64,000 bases of DNA from Microvirga sp. VF16 (GTDB taxonomy: Bacteria > Pseudomonadota > Alphaproteobacteria > Rhizobiales > Beijerinckiaceae), in the NCBI RefSeq assembly GCF_016864375.1, contig NZ_CP069356.1, forward strand, positions 1,054,001-1,118,000, read 5' to 3'. The stretch's first letter is position 1, and every line of letters begins with the position of its first letter. This document shows positions 1 to 8,619 of the stretch, piece after piece. The notes beneath the pieces were generated by a model, which was not told the origin of the DNA, did no database searches, and worked only from the letters and a program-made list of their open reading frames with translations. A program made the translations under genes and the position numbers.

Positions 1-21
1 ACAAGGCCGTACGGGGCTCGA

Positions 22-870
22 TCACGCAGCCTGTACGCCCGGGGTGGGTTTAAGCCCGAGAAGCGTACGGGCCTCCTCAGCGGTGGCGACACGCCGGCCA
101 TGACGGCGCACCGCCTCGGCCGCCAGTGACACCAATTCCGCATTCGAGGCGGCGAGCCGGTCCTTAGTGATCCGGATGTTGTCTTCGAGCCCGGTGCGGA
201 CCGCATCGGCACCGCAGGCCAGCGCCCATTCCATGACCTGTGACTGATGACGGCCGATGCCGGCTGCCGTCCAGGTACAAGCCGGGAACAGCCTCCTGGC
301 TTCGTTCAGCAGGATGTCGAGCAGTCCTTCCTCGGCAGGCATGGCATTCTGCACGCCCATGACGAACTGGATGTGCGGTCGTTCGTCAAGCAGACCCATG
401 TCAGCCAAGCGGCGTGCGCCGTGTAGGTGGGAGAGATCGAAGATCTCGATCTCAGGTCTGACACCGAACTCCTTCATCTTGCCAGCCATCTCCTCGACCA
501 GGGTCGTATGGTTCTCATAGACAATGGTCGGGAAGTTCACCGAGCCTGTGGAGAGAGATGCCATATCGGGCCGGAGGTACAGCGCACTGCTGCGCAGGGA
601 CGGGTCACGCCCGCGTCCGCCCGTGGAGAACTGGACGATCATGCCCGGACAGAGATGGTTCACCCCTTCCTGAACCTGCCGGAACCGCTCCGGATCGGAG
701 GAGGAGGTCTCGTCGTCGTTGCGGACATGGATGTGCACGAGAGTCGCTCCGGCCTCGTAAGCCTCCCGCGTGCTCTCGACCTGCTCGGGCGGCAGGATCG
801 GCACCGCCGGATTGTCCTTCTTGCGTGGCACCGAGCCAGTAATGGCAACGGCAATGACAACAGGGTTCAT
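22..870 (-). CDS. beta-keto acid cleavage enzyme (BKACE, DUF849)
   Basis: Predicted 282-aa BKACE family protein. The family condenses a beta-keto acid with acetyl-CoA and splits it to acetoacetate plus a new acyl-CoA, using a zinc ion. The HIH metal motif is visible at residues 46-48 (LVHIHVRND). The start at 870 is chosen because an AAGGAC ribosome site lies just upstream and the protein then begins MNPVVIAVA; a longer reading to 948 overlaps pcaG. It is the last gene seen of the shikimate/protocatechuate operon, 22 bp after pcaG. From this position beta-ketoadipate or a related keto acid is a plausible substrate, but this is inference. The downstream side is cut by the window edge. Confidence 0.85.
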   Translation of the reverse strand: MNPVVIAVAITGSVPRKKDNPAVPILPPEQVESTREAYEAGATLVHIHVRNDDETSSSDPERFRQVQEGVNHLCPGMIVQFSTGGRGRDPSLRSSALYLRPDMASLSTGSVNFPTIVYENHTTLVEEMAGKMKEFGVRPEIEIFDLSHLHGARRLADMGLLDERPHIQFVMGVQNAMPAEEGLLDILLNEARRLFPACTWTAAGIGRHQSQVMEWALACGADAVRTGLEDNIRITKDRLAASNAELVSLAAEAVRRHGRRVATAEEARTLLGLKPTPGVQAA

Positions 871-892
871 CAAAATTGTCCTTGGTTGATGC

Positions 893-1522
893 TCAGAGAT
901 CGAAGAAGACGGTCTCGCGCTCACCCTGGAGGTGGATGTCGAAGACATAAACGATCTCCCCTCCCCGCTCTTCGCGCCGGGCGATCAAGGTCTCCCGCCG
1001 CTCGCGCGGCTCGATGATGTTGAGCACTGGATCCTGCGCGTTCGCCTCAGCCTCGTCGGAGAAGTACATACGCGTGCTGAGCCCAATGTTGATGCCTCGC
1101 GCCACCAGCCAGACGTTCACGTGCGGCGCCATGGGCCGGTGCCCCCTGCGGCCAATGACAGGGCCGGGCTTAATGGTCTCGAAAGTGTAGAGACCCGTCT
1201 CGAAGTTAGTCCCGGTTCGGCCCCAGCCACGGAAGGTGGGATCGAGGCGCTTATCCTCCTGCCGGTCGGCAGGGTGGTTGTAGCGGCCGTCCGCATTTGC
1301 CTGCCAGATCTCAACGAGGACATCCCGCGCCAGCGCTCCCAAGCCATCAAAGATCCGCCCCTCGATGCGGATGCGCTCGCCGACAGTGTCAGGCCCCACC
1401 AGAACATGACTGAAGTTCTTCTCAAAAATAACGAACCCAGCCTGGTGCGGGATCAAGCCGATATGCACGTAGGGACCGGCTGTCTGGGACGGGCTTTCCT
1501 TGTACGGACGCGACGGAATCAT
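893..1522 (-). CDS. pcaG: protocatechuate 3,4-dioxygenase alpha subunit
   Basis: 209-aa alpha subunit of the intradiol ring-cleaving dioxygenase that opens protocatechuate to 3-carboxy-cis,cis-muconate. The family N-terminus SQTAGPYVHIGL and the central intradiol core (EIWQANADGRYNHP) are present. As in known PcaG, this subunit lacks the full iron-ligand set held by PcaH. The start at 1522 lies 4 bp after the pcaH stop, and longer readings add 40 residues that do not look like the family. Tight coupling to pcaH fits an alpha/beta complex made from one mRNA. Confidence 0.93.
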   Translation of the reverse strand: MIPSRPYKESPSQTAGPYVHIGLIPHQAGFVIFEKNFSHVLVGPDTVGERIRIEGRIFDGLGALARDVLVEIWQANADGRYNHPADRQEDKRLDPTFRGWGRTGTNFETGLYTFETIKPGPVIGRRGHRPMAPHVNVWLVARGINIGLSTRMYFSDEAEANAQDPVLNIIEPRERRETLIARREERGGEIVYVFDIHLQGERETVFFDL

Positions 1523-1526
1523 GGCT

Positions 1527-2306
1527 CTAGTTCCCCTGCAACTTGTTTTCGAACAACGTGGACCGGCGGCCACGCAGCACAATGTTGAAGCGGTAGGCGA
1601 GGCAATCGAGCGGCACAGCGGCCTCCAGATCAAGAGGTGCAATCAAGCGTTTGACTGCTTCCGGGTCCGGAATGGTTCCGGCAATCACATCCTGGCGCAG
1701 GAGCGGATCACCTTCGAAGTACATCTGGGTGATCAGCCGTTGGGCGAAGCCGGAGCCGAACACCGAGAAGTGGATGTGGGCCGGCCGCCAGCTGTTGACA
1801 AAGTTCCGGAACGGATAAGCCCCAGGCTTGATCGTCCGGAAGGCGTAGTACCCCTCTTCATTGGTCAGGGTGCGCCCGCACCCGCCGAAGTTCGGATCGA
1901 TTGGCGCCAGATAGCGGTCATTGACATGGCGATAGCGACCGCTGGCATTGGCCTGCCAAAACTCAACGAGAGTGTTCGGCACGCCTCGCCCGTTCTCATC
2001 GAGGACGTGCCCGTGGACAATGATCCGCTCGCCCTGCGGTTCGCCATCCTTGGCATAGTTCAGGATCAGATCGTTATCGAGCGGGCCGATGTCCTCGGGA
2101 CTGAAAACAGGTCCGGTCACTTCCGAAAGGGAGTTCTGCAGAGACCAGAGCGGGATGCGCGGAGACCGCAACACACTTGTCTTGTAATTGGGCGTGAAGG
2201 CGGGCGGGTGAAGGCTGCGATCGCGCTGGATGAACTCGCTCTCAGGTCCCATGCCTTCGTCCTGATAGAATGCCGTGGGACTCCTGCGGATGCTGTCGAC
2301 AGTCAT
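1527..2306 (-). CDS. pcaH: protocatechuate 3,4-dioxygenase beta subunit
   Basis: 259-aa catalytic beta subunit. The tyrosine/histidine iron ligands typical of PcaH can be seen in GRYRHVNDRY, the GAYPFRN segment and WRPAHIHFSVFG. An ATG at 2324 directly follows the quiC stop, but the ATG at 2306 has AGGAG at good spacing (AGGAGCGATTCC before ATG), so 2306 is preferred. With PcaG it forms the Fe(III) enzyme that cleaves protocatechuate made by the upstream quiC product. Confidence 0.93.
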   Translation of the reverse strand: MTVDSIRRSPTAFYQDEGMGPESEFIQRDRSLHPPAFTPNYKTSVLRSPRIPLWSLQNSLSEVTGPVFSPEDIGPLDNDLILNYAKDGEPQGERIIVHGHVLDENGRGVPNTLVEFWQANASGRYRHVNDRYLAPIDPNFGGCGRTLTNEEGYYAFRTIKPGAYPFRNFVNSWRPAHIHFSVFGSGFAQRLITQMYFEGDPLLRQDVIAGTIPDPEAVKRLIAPLDLEAAVPLDCLAYRFNIVLRGRRSTLFENKLQGN

Positions 2307-2324
2307 GGAATCGCTCCTGGACAT

Positions 2325-4211
2325 TCAGTGCTTTGGCATTGCGGGGTCCGGCGCCAGTCGGGTTTGTGCGGCAAGACGGATCGGGGCGTTAACCGCACCA
2401 AACCCCTGGTAGCCACGGCGCTCGACAATTTCGAAGAAGAACCCATTCTCCAGAGTTTTCGTATAAACCTGGAAAAACTCTGCCGCACCCTCACGGTCGT
2501 AGAGGATGTTGCCGGCTCGCAGCCGCTTGATCTCCTCTTCCGACAAATCGGTACGTGCCTCGAGGTCCTCGTAGTAGTTCTCAGGAATTGGTAGCAGGTC
2601 GACCCCATTCGCTTTTAGCCGTTCGACTGTCGCGAAGATGTCAGAGGTGGCCAGTGCGATGTGCTGAACCCCTGAGCCGAACATATCGGTCAGGAAGCGG
2701 GATGACTGGGTCTGCCGGCTCTGCGAAGCGTTGAGAATGAGGCGTAAGGCTCCATCCTCGGTCTCCATCACCTGGCTTTGCACGACGCCGCCAGGGTCGA
2801 TCACGTTCTGGACTGGCGTTTTCTGCACATCGACCAGAGAGACGTAGAACAGGAGCCACGTCAGCATCTCCTCATAAAACATCGACTGGGACACATGATC
2901 GAAGGCGGTGAGCCCCGCGCCCGTAAAATCGCCATCAGTCACACGCTCGAAGTCAGTGTCCCAAAGACGGTCAAGGCCGCTTTTTTGATCGACGAAGTAG
3001 ATCAGGCTCCCGCCCAAACCGCGAACGGCTGGGATGTCCAGCTCACCCGGGCCCACAGCCTGCCTGAAGGGCTGGTCCAGAAGTCGGACGGCGCGATTGA
3101 TCGTCGCTGGTGCATCATCGACCCGCAACGCGACGGCGCAAACCGAAGGTCCATGCGTGATGTTGAAGGAATGGGCAAAGCCCTCCTTGTCACGGTTCAC
3201 CACGATATTGATGTCACCCTGACGCCAATGTGTCACGTCCTTCGAGCGATGTTTGCCAGCCTTGGCAAAGCCGAGCCCCTCTAAGACATGCTCGAAAGGT
3301 TTCGCGCTTCTCTCGTCCATGGCAAACTCGACGAATTCTACGCCGTGGCAAGTCGCGCGAGGGGGGAGCTTGGGCAAACTCTTTACCGGAACCGCCGTCC
3401 GTCGCTGGAGCTGATCGAGTATGAAGAGCAGCGAGCGCTGACCGTCGAGCGCAACGCTTCGGGCGGATCCTGCCCGGAAACGGTCGTTGAAGATCTCAAG
3501 CGAGAGCAGGCCATCGAAGCCCGTTGCCTGCAGGGCATCCATGAAGGCATCGATGGGCAGATCCCCCTGCCCTGGGAAGCAGCGGTAGTGCCGGCTCCAC
3601 GACAAATAATCCATATCGAGCTCCGGCGCGTCGGCCATCTGGACAAGGAAGATCTTGTCTTTAGGGATGGAGCGGATCGCCGTCAGGTCCGTCCCACGCG
3701 CGAGAATGTGAAAGGAATCCAGGACAAGACCGACCGCGGGGTGATTGGCACGGCGGACGACCTCCCAGGCATCGCGATAGTCGTTGACGTGGCGGCCCCA
3801 GGCCAGCGCCTCGAAGGCAACCCGCATGCCGCGCTTCGCTGCTCGCTCACCGAGCTCGTGGAAGTCCGCAGCAGCCCGGTCTATACCGCCAACGCTGTCG
3901 GGCGAGACATTGCTGCAGACCATCAGGAAGTCACAGCCGAGTTCTTGCATGACATCGAACTTCCGCTCGGCACGTGAGAATACCTTGGCGCGCTTTGGCT
4001 CCGGCATCCCCTCGAAGTCCCGGAAGGGTTGGAAGACAGCTGTGACGAGGCCAAGGTCCCCGACCATACGGCGCACGTCCGTTGGCGTCCCATTGAAGGA
4101 CAACAGGTCGTTCTCGAAGATCTCAACGCCCTTGAACTGAGCTGCCGCGATAGCTTGGAGCTTTTCGTCCAATGTACCGCTGAGACAAACAGTGGCGATG
4201 GCGGTTTGCAC
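2325..4211 (-). CDS. quiC: 3-dehydroshikimate dehydratase fused to an HPPD-like domain
   Basis: 628-aa two-domain protein starting at GTG. Residues 1-270 form a xylose-isomerase-like TIM barrel with metal-ligand candidates E134 (FEALAWG), D165/H168 (VLDSFHIL) and E239 (LSLEIFN). Residues about 290-620 are a 4-hydroxyphenylpyruvate-dioxygenase-like VOC region with a 2-His-1-Glu set at H439, H517 and E594. Such fusions are known dehydroshikimate dehydratases (QuiC1/QsuB type) that make protocatechuate. It sits directly upstream of pcaHG, with an 84-bp gap after dctP. The HPPD-like ligands look complete, so an added role for that domain cannot be excluded. Confidence 0.88.
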   Translation of the reverse strand: MQTAIATVCLSGTLDEKLQAIAAAQFKGVEIFENDLLSFNGTPTDVRRMVGDLGLVTAVFQPFRDFEGMPEPKRAKVFSRAERKFDVMQELGCDFLMVCSNVSPDSVGGIDRAAADFHELGERAAKRGMRVAFEALAWGRHVNDYRDAWEVVRRANHPAVGLVLDSFHILARGTDLTAIRSIPKDKIFLVQMADAPELDMDYLSWSRHYRCFPGQGDLPIDAFMDALQATGFDGLLSLEIFNDRFRAGSARSVALDGQRSLLFILDQLQRRTAVPVKSLPKLPPRATCHGVEFVEFAMDERSAKPFEHVLEGLGFAKAGKHRSKDVTHWRQGDINIVVNRDKEGFAHSFNITHGPSVCAVALRVDDAPATINRAVRLLDQPFRQAVGPGELDIPAVRGLGGSLIYFVDQKSGLDRLWDTDFERVTDGDFTGAGLTAFDHVSQSMFYEEMLTWLLFYVSLVDVQKTPVQNVIDPGGVVQSQVMETEDGALRLILNASQSRQTQSSRFLTDMFGSGVQHIALATSDIFATVERLKANGVDLLPIPENYYEDLEARTDLSEEEIKRLRAGNILYDREGAAEFFQVYTKTLENGFFFEIVERRGYQGFGAVNAPIRLAAQTRLAPDPAMPKH

Positions 4212-4295
4212 GGCTTTGCTACCTTCGTTTTGCGAGATGCGGGTGGTTGTGCTGGCGGCGGTTGTCCGCCAGCACGCATAACATTTGGTAATGGC

Positions 4296-5312
4296 TCAGC
4301 GTGTTGCGCGGGACTTCTCGACTTCCGCAAAGAGTTCCTTAGACGCGGCCTCGTTCGCTTCCTTTGCAAACTTCTCCGTGACCGGCTTCACCTTGTCACG
4401 CAGTCGTGCGACCTCCTCCGGCGACAGTTCCGTCAGCTGCATGCCCTGGGTCTTGAGCTGCTCAACCGCCTTGGCCTCGGCGTCACGGGAGACCTGACGC
4501 TGGTAGACTTTCGCCTCCGCAGCGGCCTCCTCAATGAGCTTTCTCTCCTCAGGGTCATAGCGATCCCAAACGCGTTTGCTGAAGATCAGGATCTGCGGGT
4601 TGTACACGTGCCGGGTGAACGTGAGGTGTTTCTGGACCTCGGCAAACTTCGACGTCTGGATGACGGTCGCGGGATTTTCCTGACCGTCGACGGTCTTCTG
4701 CTCTAGGGCCGTGTAGAGCTCCGGGAATGGCAGCGGGACCGCGTTGGCTCCGAGGGTATTGAACAGATCGATGTAGAGCGGCGACTGCACCACGCGAACC
4801 TTGAGGCCCTGAATATCCTCGAGCTTCGTCACAGGACGTCGGCTGTTTGTGAGATTGCGGAAGCCCAGATCCCAATAGCCGAGGCCGACAAGGTTCTTGG
4901 GAACGAGAGACTCCGAGAGCTTCTGGCCGAAGGGGCCGTCCACCACGGCGTCCGCCTGCTTCGCACTGTCGAACAGGAACGGCAGGTCAAAGAGGCCAAA
5001 CTCCTTGACCTGGCCGACGAGCAGCCCAGCATTCAGGACTGTGATATCGATGGTGCCGCCCTGGAGGGCTGAGACGGTTTGCAGGTCGCCACCGAGCTGG
5101 CCGCTGGGGAACAGACGGACCTTGATCTTGCCGCCACTCTTCTGCTCGACCAGTTCTGCAAACTTCTTGGCCCCCTGTCCTTGTGGGTGCTCCTGCGCGT
5201 TCTGAAACGCGAAGCGAATGGTGCGCTCTTTGATTTCGGCGTTCGCTGATCCTGGCAAGAGAAACACGCTGCTCAACAGGACGCTGCAGATGATTTTTCC
5301 GAAATGCTTCAT
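4296..5312 (-). CDS. dctP: TRAP transporter substrate-binding protein (DctP)
   Basis: 338-aa periplasmic receptor of a TRAP transporter. A signal peptide is clear (MKHFGK then a hydrophobic stretch ending SANA), followed by a DctP fold with NAGLLVGQVKEFGLFDLPFLF and the conserved RVVQSPLYIDLF arginine region. Start at 5312; a longer form adds MREIRV only. It lies after dctM in the operon. Flanking catabolic genes suggest quinate, shikimate, dehydroshikimate or protocatechuate as ligand; the sequence alone does not decide. Confidence 0.9.
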   Translation of the reverse strand: MKHFGKIICSVLLSSVFLLPGSANAEIKERTIRFAFQNAQEHPQGQGAKKFAELVEQKSGGKIKVRLFPSGQLGGDLQTVSALQGGTIDITVLNAGLLVGQVKEFGLFDLPFLFDSAKQADAVVDGPFGQKLSESLVPKNLVGLGYWDLGFRNLTNSRRPVTKLEDIQGLKVRVVQSPLYIDLFNTLGANAVPLPFPELYTALEQKTVDGQENPATVIQTSKFAEVQKHLTFTRHVYNPQILIFSKRVWDRYDPEERKLIEEAAAEAKVYQRQVSRDAEAKAVEQLKTQGMQLTELSPEEVARLRDKVKPVTEKFAKEANEAASKELFAEVEKSRATR

Positions 5313-5385
5313 AACTCTGATCTCCCTCACGTTTCCTCAGGATGGTTTGTCGGTGCACGGCACCATGGTTGTGGATTGTCGTCTG

Positions 5386-6666
5386 CTACCCTCCGATCAG
5401 TTTGGCGGGCCACATCACGAGCTGCGGGAACAGCACCATCAGGAACAGCACGACAAGTTGCGCCAGCAGGAAAGGCCACACGCCCTTCATCAGGTCTTCC
5501 ATGCTGATGCGCGAGACGCCGGCCACGACATTGAGCACCGTGCCCACCGGCGGCGTGATCAAGCCGATCGAGTTGTTCACGATGAACAGGACGCCAAAGT
5601 AGACCGGGTCGATGCCTGCCGCCTTGATCACTGGCATCAGGATGGGCGTCAGGATCAGGATCGTCGGGGTCATGTCCATGGCCGTGCCAACGATCACCAC
5701 AATCACCATGATGGCAATCAGCAGCATCGTCTGGTTGTCCATGAACGGCTGCAGCAGGTCGATCACGGAAGTGGCGATCTCCGATACCGTGATCAGCCAG
5801 GCCGAGACCAGGGCTGCGGCGACCAGCAGCATGACGACGGCCGTTGTCTGGGCCGAAGTCACGAAGACGGCGAACAGCTCCGCGATCTTAAGCTCGCGGT
5901 AGACGAACACCGCCACGATCAGCGAGTACACCGCCGCCACCACGGCCGCCTCGGTGGGCGTGAAGACACCAAACTTCAGCCCGAAGATGATGATGAAGGG
6001 CAGCATCAGGGCCCAGACGCCTTCCCGAAGGGCGCGACCGATCTCGCCTGCAGACCTCTTGGGCGGGCTGACGATGGTCTCCTTGCGCACCTCCCACCAC
6101 CAGGCGAAGGCGAGGCCGAGGCCGATGAGGATCCCGGGCACCAGGCCGGCCAGAAACAGCTTGGTGATCGACACGCCGCCCACGACGCCGAAGATCACGA
6201 AGCCGATGCTGGGCGGGATCACCGGTCCGATCACCCCAGAGGCGGCGATCAGCCCGCCGGAGCGCGCCTTGTCGTGGCCGGCCTGCACCATCATCGGCAC
6301 GAGCAGGGCCGAGAGCGCCGCTGCATCCGCCACCGCTGATCCCGACAAGGCCGAGAGGATGCAGGCGGCGAGGATTGCCACGTAGCCCAGGCCACCTTTG
6401 ACATGTCCGACCAGCGCGAGAGCGACATTCACGATTCGCTTCGACAGACCGCCGGTGTTCATGATCTCACCGGCCAGCATGAAGAAGGGCACGGCCAGCA
6501 ACGGGAAGCTGTCGGCGCCGTTGATGATGTTCTGCGCCACGATCTGGGCGTCGAACAGGTCCATGTAGACCATCAGGGCGATGCCGCTGATGAGAAGGGC
6601 ATAGGCGATCGGCATGCCGATCGCCATGGTGCCGAGAAGGGAGCCGACGAAGATGGCGATGGTCAT
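5386..6666 (-). CDS. dctM: TRAP transporter large permease subunit (DctM)
   Basis: 426-aa polytopic membrane protein of the DctM family, about 11-12 hydrophobic segments from MTIAIFVGSLLGTMAIGMPIAYALL to the C-terminus. It carries typical family stretches such as PFFMLAGEIMN and TPTEAAVVAAVY. It overlaps dctQ by 4 bp, indicating coupled translation. With DctQ and DctP it forms a sodium-coupled high-affinity importer for an organic acid. Confidence 0.92.
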   Translation of the reverse strand: MTIAIFVGSLLGTMAIGMPIAYALLISGIALMVYMDLFDAQIVAQNIINGADSFPLLAVPFFMLAGEIMNTGGLSKRIVNVALALVGHVKGGLGYVAILAACILSALSGSAVADAAALSALLVPMMVQAGHDKARSGGLIAASGVIGPVIPPSIGFVIFGVVGGVSITKLFLAGLVPGILIGLGLAFAWWWEVRKETIVSPPKRSAGEIGRALREGVWALMLPFIIIFGLKFGVFTPTEAAVVAAVYSLIVAVFVYRELKIAELFAVFVTSAQTTAVVMLLVAAALVSAWLITVSEIATSVIDLLQPFMDNQTMLLIAIMVIVVIVGTAMDMTPTILILTPILMPVIKAAGIDPVYFGVLFIVNNSIGLITPPVGTVLNVVAGVSRISMEDLMKGVWPFLLAQLVVLFLMVLFPQLVMWPAKLIGG

Positions 6667-7274
6667 GACTGCGCCCTCCGCGGTGCGGATGCGGGAGCCT
6701 GGGGGGCGAGCTCACTTTCGCGGCGATCGCGCTCGGCGAGCTCGTGCTGCAAGGCCTCAAGCTCCTCCTGCTCCTCCGACTCTTTGACCATGACGAGTTC
6801 CTCGTCGGAGAGTTTCCCGGTCAGGGTTCGGTAGAGATCGGCCAACAGAATTAGCCCCGTTGAGATACCGAAAACCACACCAACGCCGTAGAACCAGCCG
6901 GTTGACAGACCAGAGGCCGGTGCCGCCACATCCCAGTTGATCAGGGTCTGCTCCCAGCTGCCTTGCAGGAGCAGCCACGTGGCGTAGAGCATGAGGACCT
7001 GGCTGACGATGAGGCAGGCACGTTTGCCTACATTGGGCAGACGCTTGACCAGGGTGTCCACGCCGAGATGACCGCGCGCTCGCAGGGCCACAATCGCGCC
7101 GAGAAAGGTGAGCCAGACGAACAGCCAGCGCGAGAGTTCTTCGGAGACAGTGATGCCCGAGTTGAAAGCGTAGCGCAGCACCACATTGCCGAAGACCAGG
7201 ACCACCATGATCGCCAGGAAAAGAGCAATCAGGATCTTCAGCAGCTTAAAGTAGCCTTCCACGATCATGTTCAT
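6663..7274 (-). CDS. dctQ: TRAP transporter small permease subunit (DctQ)
   Basis: 203-aa small membrane subunit with four hydrophobic segments and the DctQ signature around RYAFNSGITVSEELSRWLFVW. The C-terminal 40 residues are charged and cytosolic (KESEEQEELEALQHELAERD). It starts 51 bp after aroE and overlaps dctM by 4 bp. Confidence 0.9.
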   Translation of the reverse strand: MNMIVEGYFKLLKILIALFLAIMVVLVFGNVVLRYAFNSGITVSEELSRWLFVWLTFLGAIVALRARGHLGVDTLVKRLPNVGKRACLIVSQVLMLYATWLLLQGSWEQTLINWDVAAPASGLSTGWFYGVGVVFGISTGLILLADLYRTLTGKLSDEELVMVKESEEQEELEALQHELAERDRRESELAPQAPASAPRRAQS

Positions 7275-7325
7275 GGGCGTTTCCTCTGGTTTGCGTCCTT
7301 ATTGGTTCTATTTGATCTGGACGCG

Positions 7326-8294
7326 TCACATCGACTGAAAGTGTTGCTTCATTCTCTCCGGATCGGGCTCAATGCCGGTAAAAAGACGGAAGGCTCCGAC
7401 AGCCTGGAAGACAGCCATGCCGCCGCCGCCCATGGTGCGGCAGCCCAGGGCACGGGCCGTTCGCAGCAGTTGCGTCTCAAGGGGGAAGTAGACAATGTCC
7501 GCAACCCAAAGGCCTGGCTGCAGAAGAGGCGCGGGAAGTGCCATGCCCGGATATTTGGCCATTCCGACGGGCGTCGTGTTGACGATGCCGTTCGCACGCG
7601 ACACTGCTGGCTCAAGGTCATCGGCCGCCGCAGCGCGCTCGCCGCCGAAGCGCTCGCACAGTTCGGAAGCGAGCTGCTTAGCACGGCTTTTGTCCGTATC
7701 GACGATCATAAGCGTGCCGACGCCAAGGGTCAGCAGGGCGTGTGCCACAGCGGCACCCGCGCCACCGGCCCCGAACTGCACAACGCGATCGCGGCCGAGA
7801 TCCATCAGTTCGCGCTTGAAGCTTTCCGCAAAGCCCCACCAGTCGGTGTTGTGTCCGATGCTGCGCCCCTCGCGAAACACGACCGTATTGACAGCACCGA
7901 GGGCTTGGGCATCCGGTGTCAGTTCATCCATCAGTGGGATGATGGCCTGTTTGCAGGGGTATGTGACGTTCAACCCGGCAAAGCCCATACGTTGGGCACC
8001 TGTGACAAGCTCGGGCAGAGATTCCGGCCCGAGGCGGAGCACATCGAGATCGATCAGCTTGTAGATGTAACGGAGGCCCTGCTCGGCTCCTTCCCGCTCA
8101 TGCATGGCGGGCGTGCGGGAGGCCTGAATGCCGGATCCGATCAGACCAACCAGGACAGATTGGGCGGAGGCGTACTGTGCTGCCAGGCTAGAGTTGCCGA
8201 TGCTGCCACTGCCGGTCTCAGCCGACTGGAAACGGACAGTATCTGCATGAAGCATGGGATCAGCGTGTCGGATGCCTTCGATGGGCATGACCAT
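7326..8294 (-). CDS. aroE: shikimate/quinate dehydrogenase (AroE family)
   Basis: 322-aa shikimate dehydrogenase family protein. The substrate-binding lysine is in NVTYPCKQ, NTDWWGF supplies the paired Asn/Asp, and the Rossmann motif is GAGGAGAAV. After the second strand the sequence reads VDTDKSR rather than the Asn-Arg-Thr of NADP-dependent biosynthetic AroE, suggesting NAD use and a catabolic role. Start at 8294 is supported by AGAGG six bases upstream; the first 50 residues are not conserved family sequence, so a later start is possible. It is the first gene of the operon and would oxidise shikimate to 3-dehydroshikimate, or quinate to dehydroquinate. Confidence 0.87.
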   Translation of the reverse strand: MVMPIEGIRHADPMLHADTVRFQSAETGSGSIGNSSLAAQYASAQSVLVGLIGSGIQASRTPAMHEREGAEQGLRYIYKLIDLDVLRLGPESLPELVTGAQRMGFAGLNVTYPCKQAIIPLMDELTPDAQALGAVNTVVFREGRSIGHNTDWWGFAESFKRELMDLGRDRVVQFGAGGAGAAVAHALLTLGVGTLMIVDTDKSRAKQLASELCERFGGERAAAADDLEPAVSRANGIVNTTPVGMAKYPGMALPAPLLQPGLWVADIVYFPLETQLLRTARALGCRTMGGGGMAVFQAVGAFRLFTGIEPDPERMKQHFQSM

Positions 8295-8403
8295 GATGTC
8301 CCTCTTGGTGCTCCGACGCTTAGGTCGGAGCAGTTTCCTCATTATTGCCCGGGATCGAGGCATTTCTCTGCTCTCGACTGCTTGCGTCCGCCGGGCGACG
8401 CCA

Positions 8404-8432
8404 TTAATGTACGAACTAGTTAGTATAGTCAA
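8404..8432 (-). promoter_or_regulatory. operon promoter with TetR-type operator
   Basis: On the minus strand TTGACT (8432-8427) is followed 17 bp later by CATTAA (8409-8404), a weak -10. The spacer contains TACGAACTAGTTAGTA (8410-8425), a palindrome matching its reverse complement at 14 of 16 positions. It lies about 110 bp upstream of aroE and between aroE and the divergent TetR gene, the usual place for a TetR-family operator that blocks RNA polymerase. Confidence 0.6.
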
Positions 8433-8619
8433 CAGGGGTCGTCGGTGTTTTTTACGTGCGCCTCTACGCCCTTAGGCGAACAGATCTTACGCGTTCCAGT
8501 GAGTTTGGTACTTGGGAGCTTTCACGTTGACGCTAAGGCGAACTTGCTCTCAAAACAGGCTTGGGTCTGAGCCATTTCCCGAGAGGATTAGGTGAGAAGA
8601 GGCTGGTCGATGGTGTGCT

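Noticed and set aside
5218..6339. 373-aa plus-strand frame opposite dctM
   Set aside because: His/Asp/Gln-rich antisense shadow; the minus strand encodes a clear DctM.
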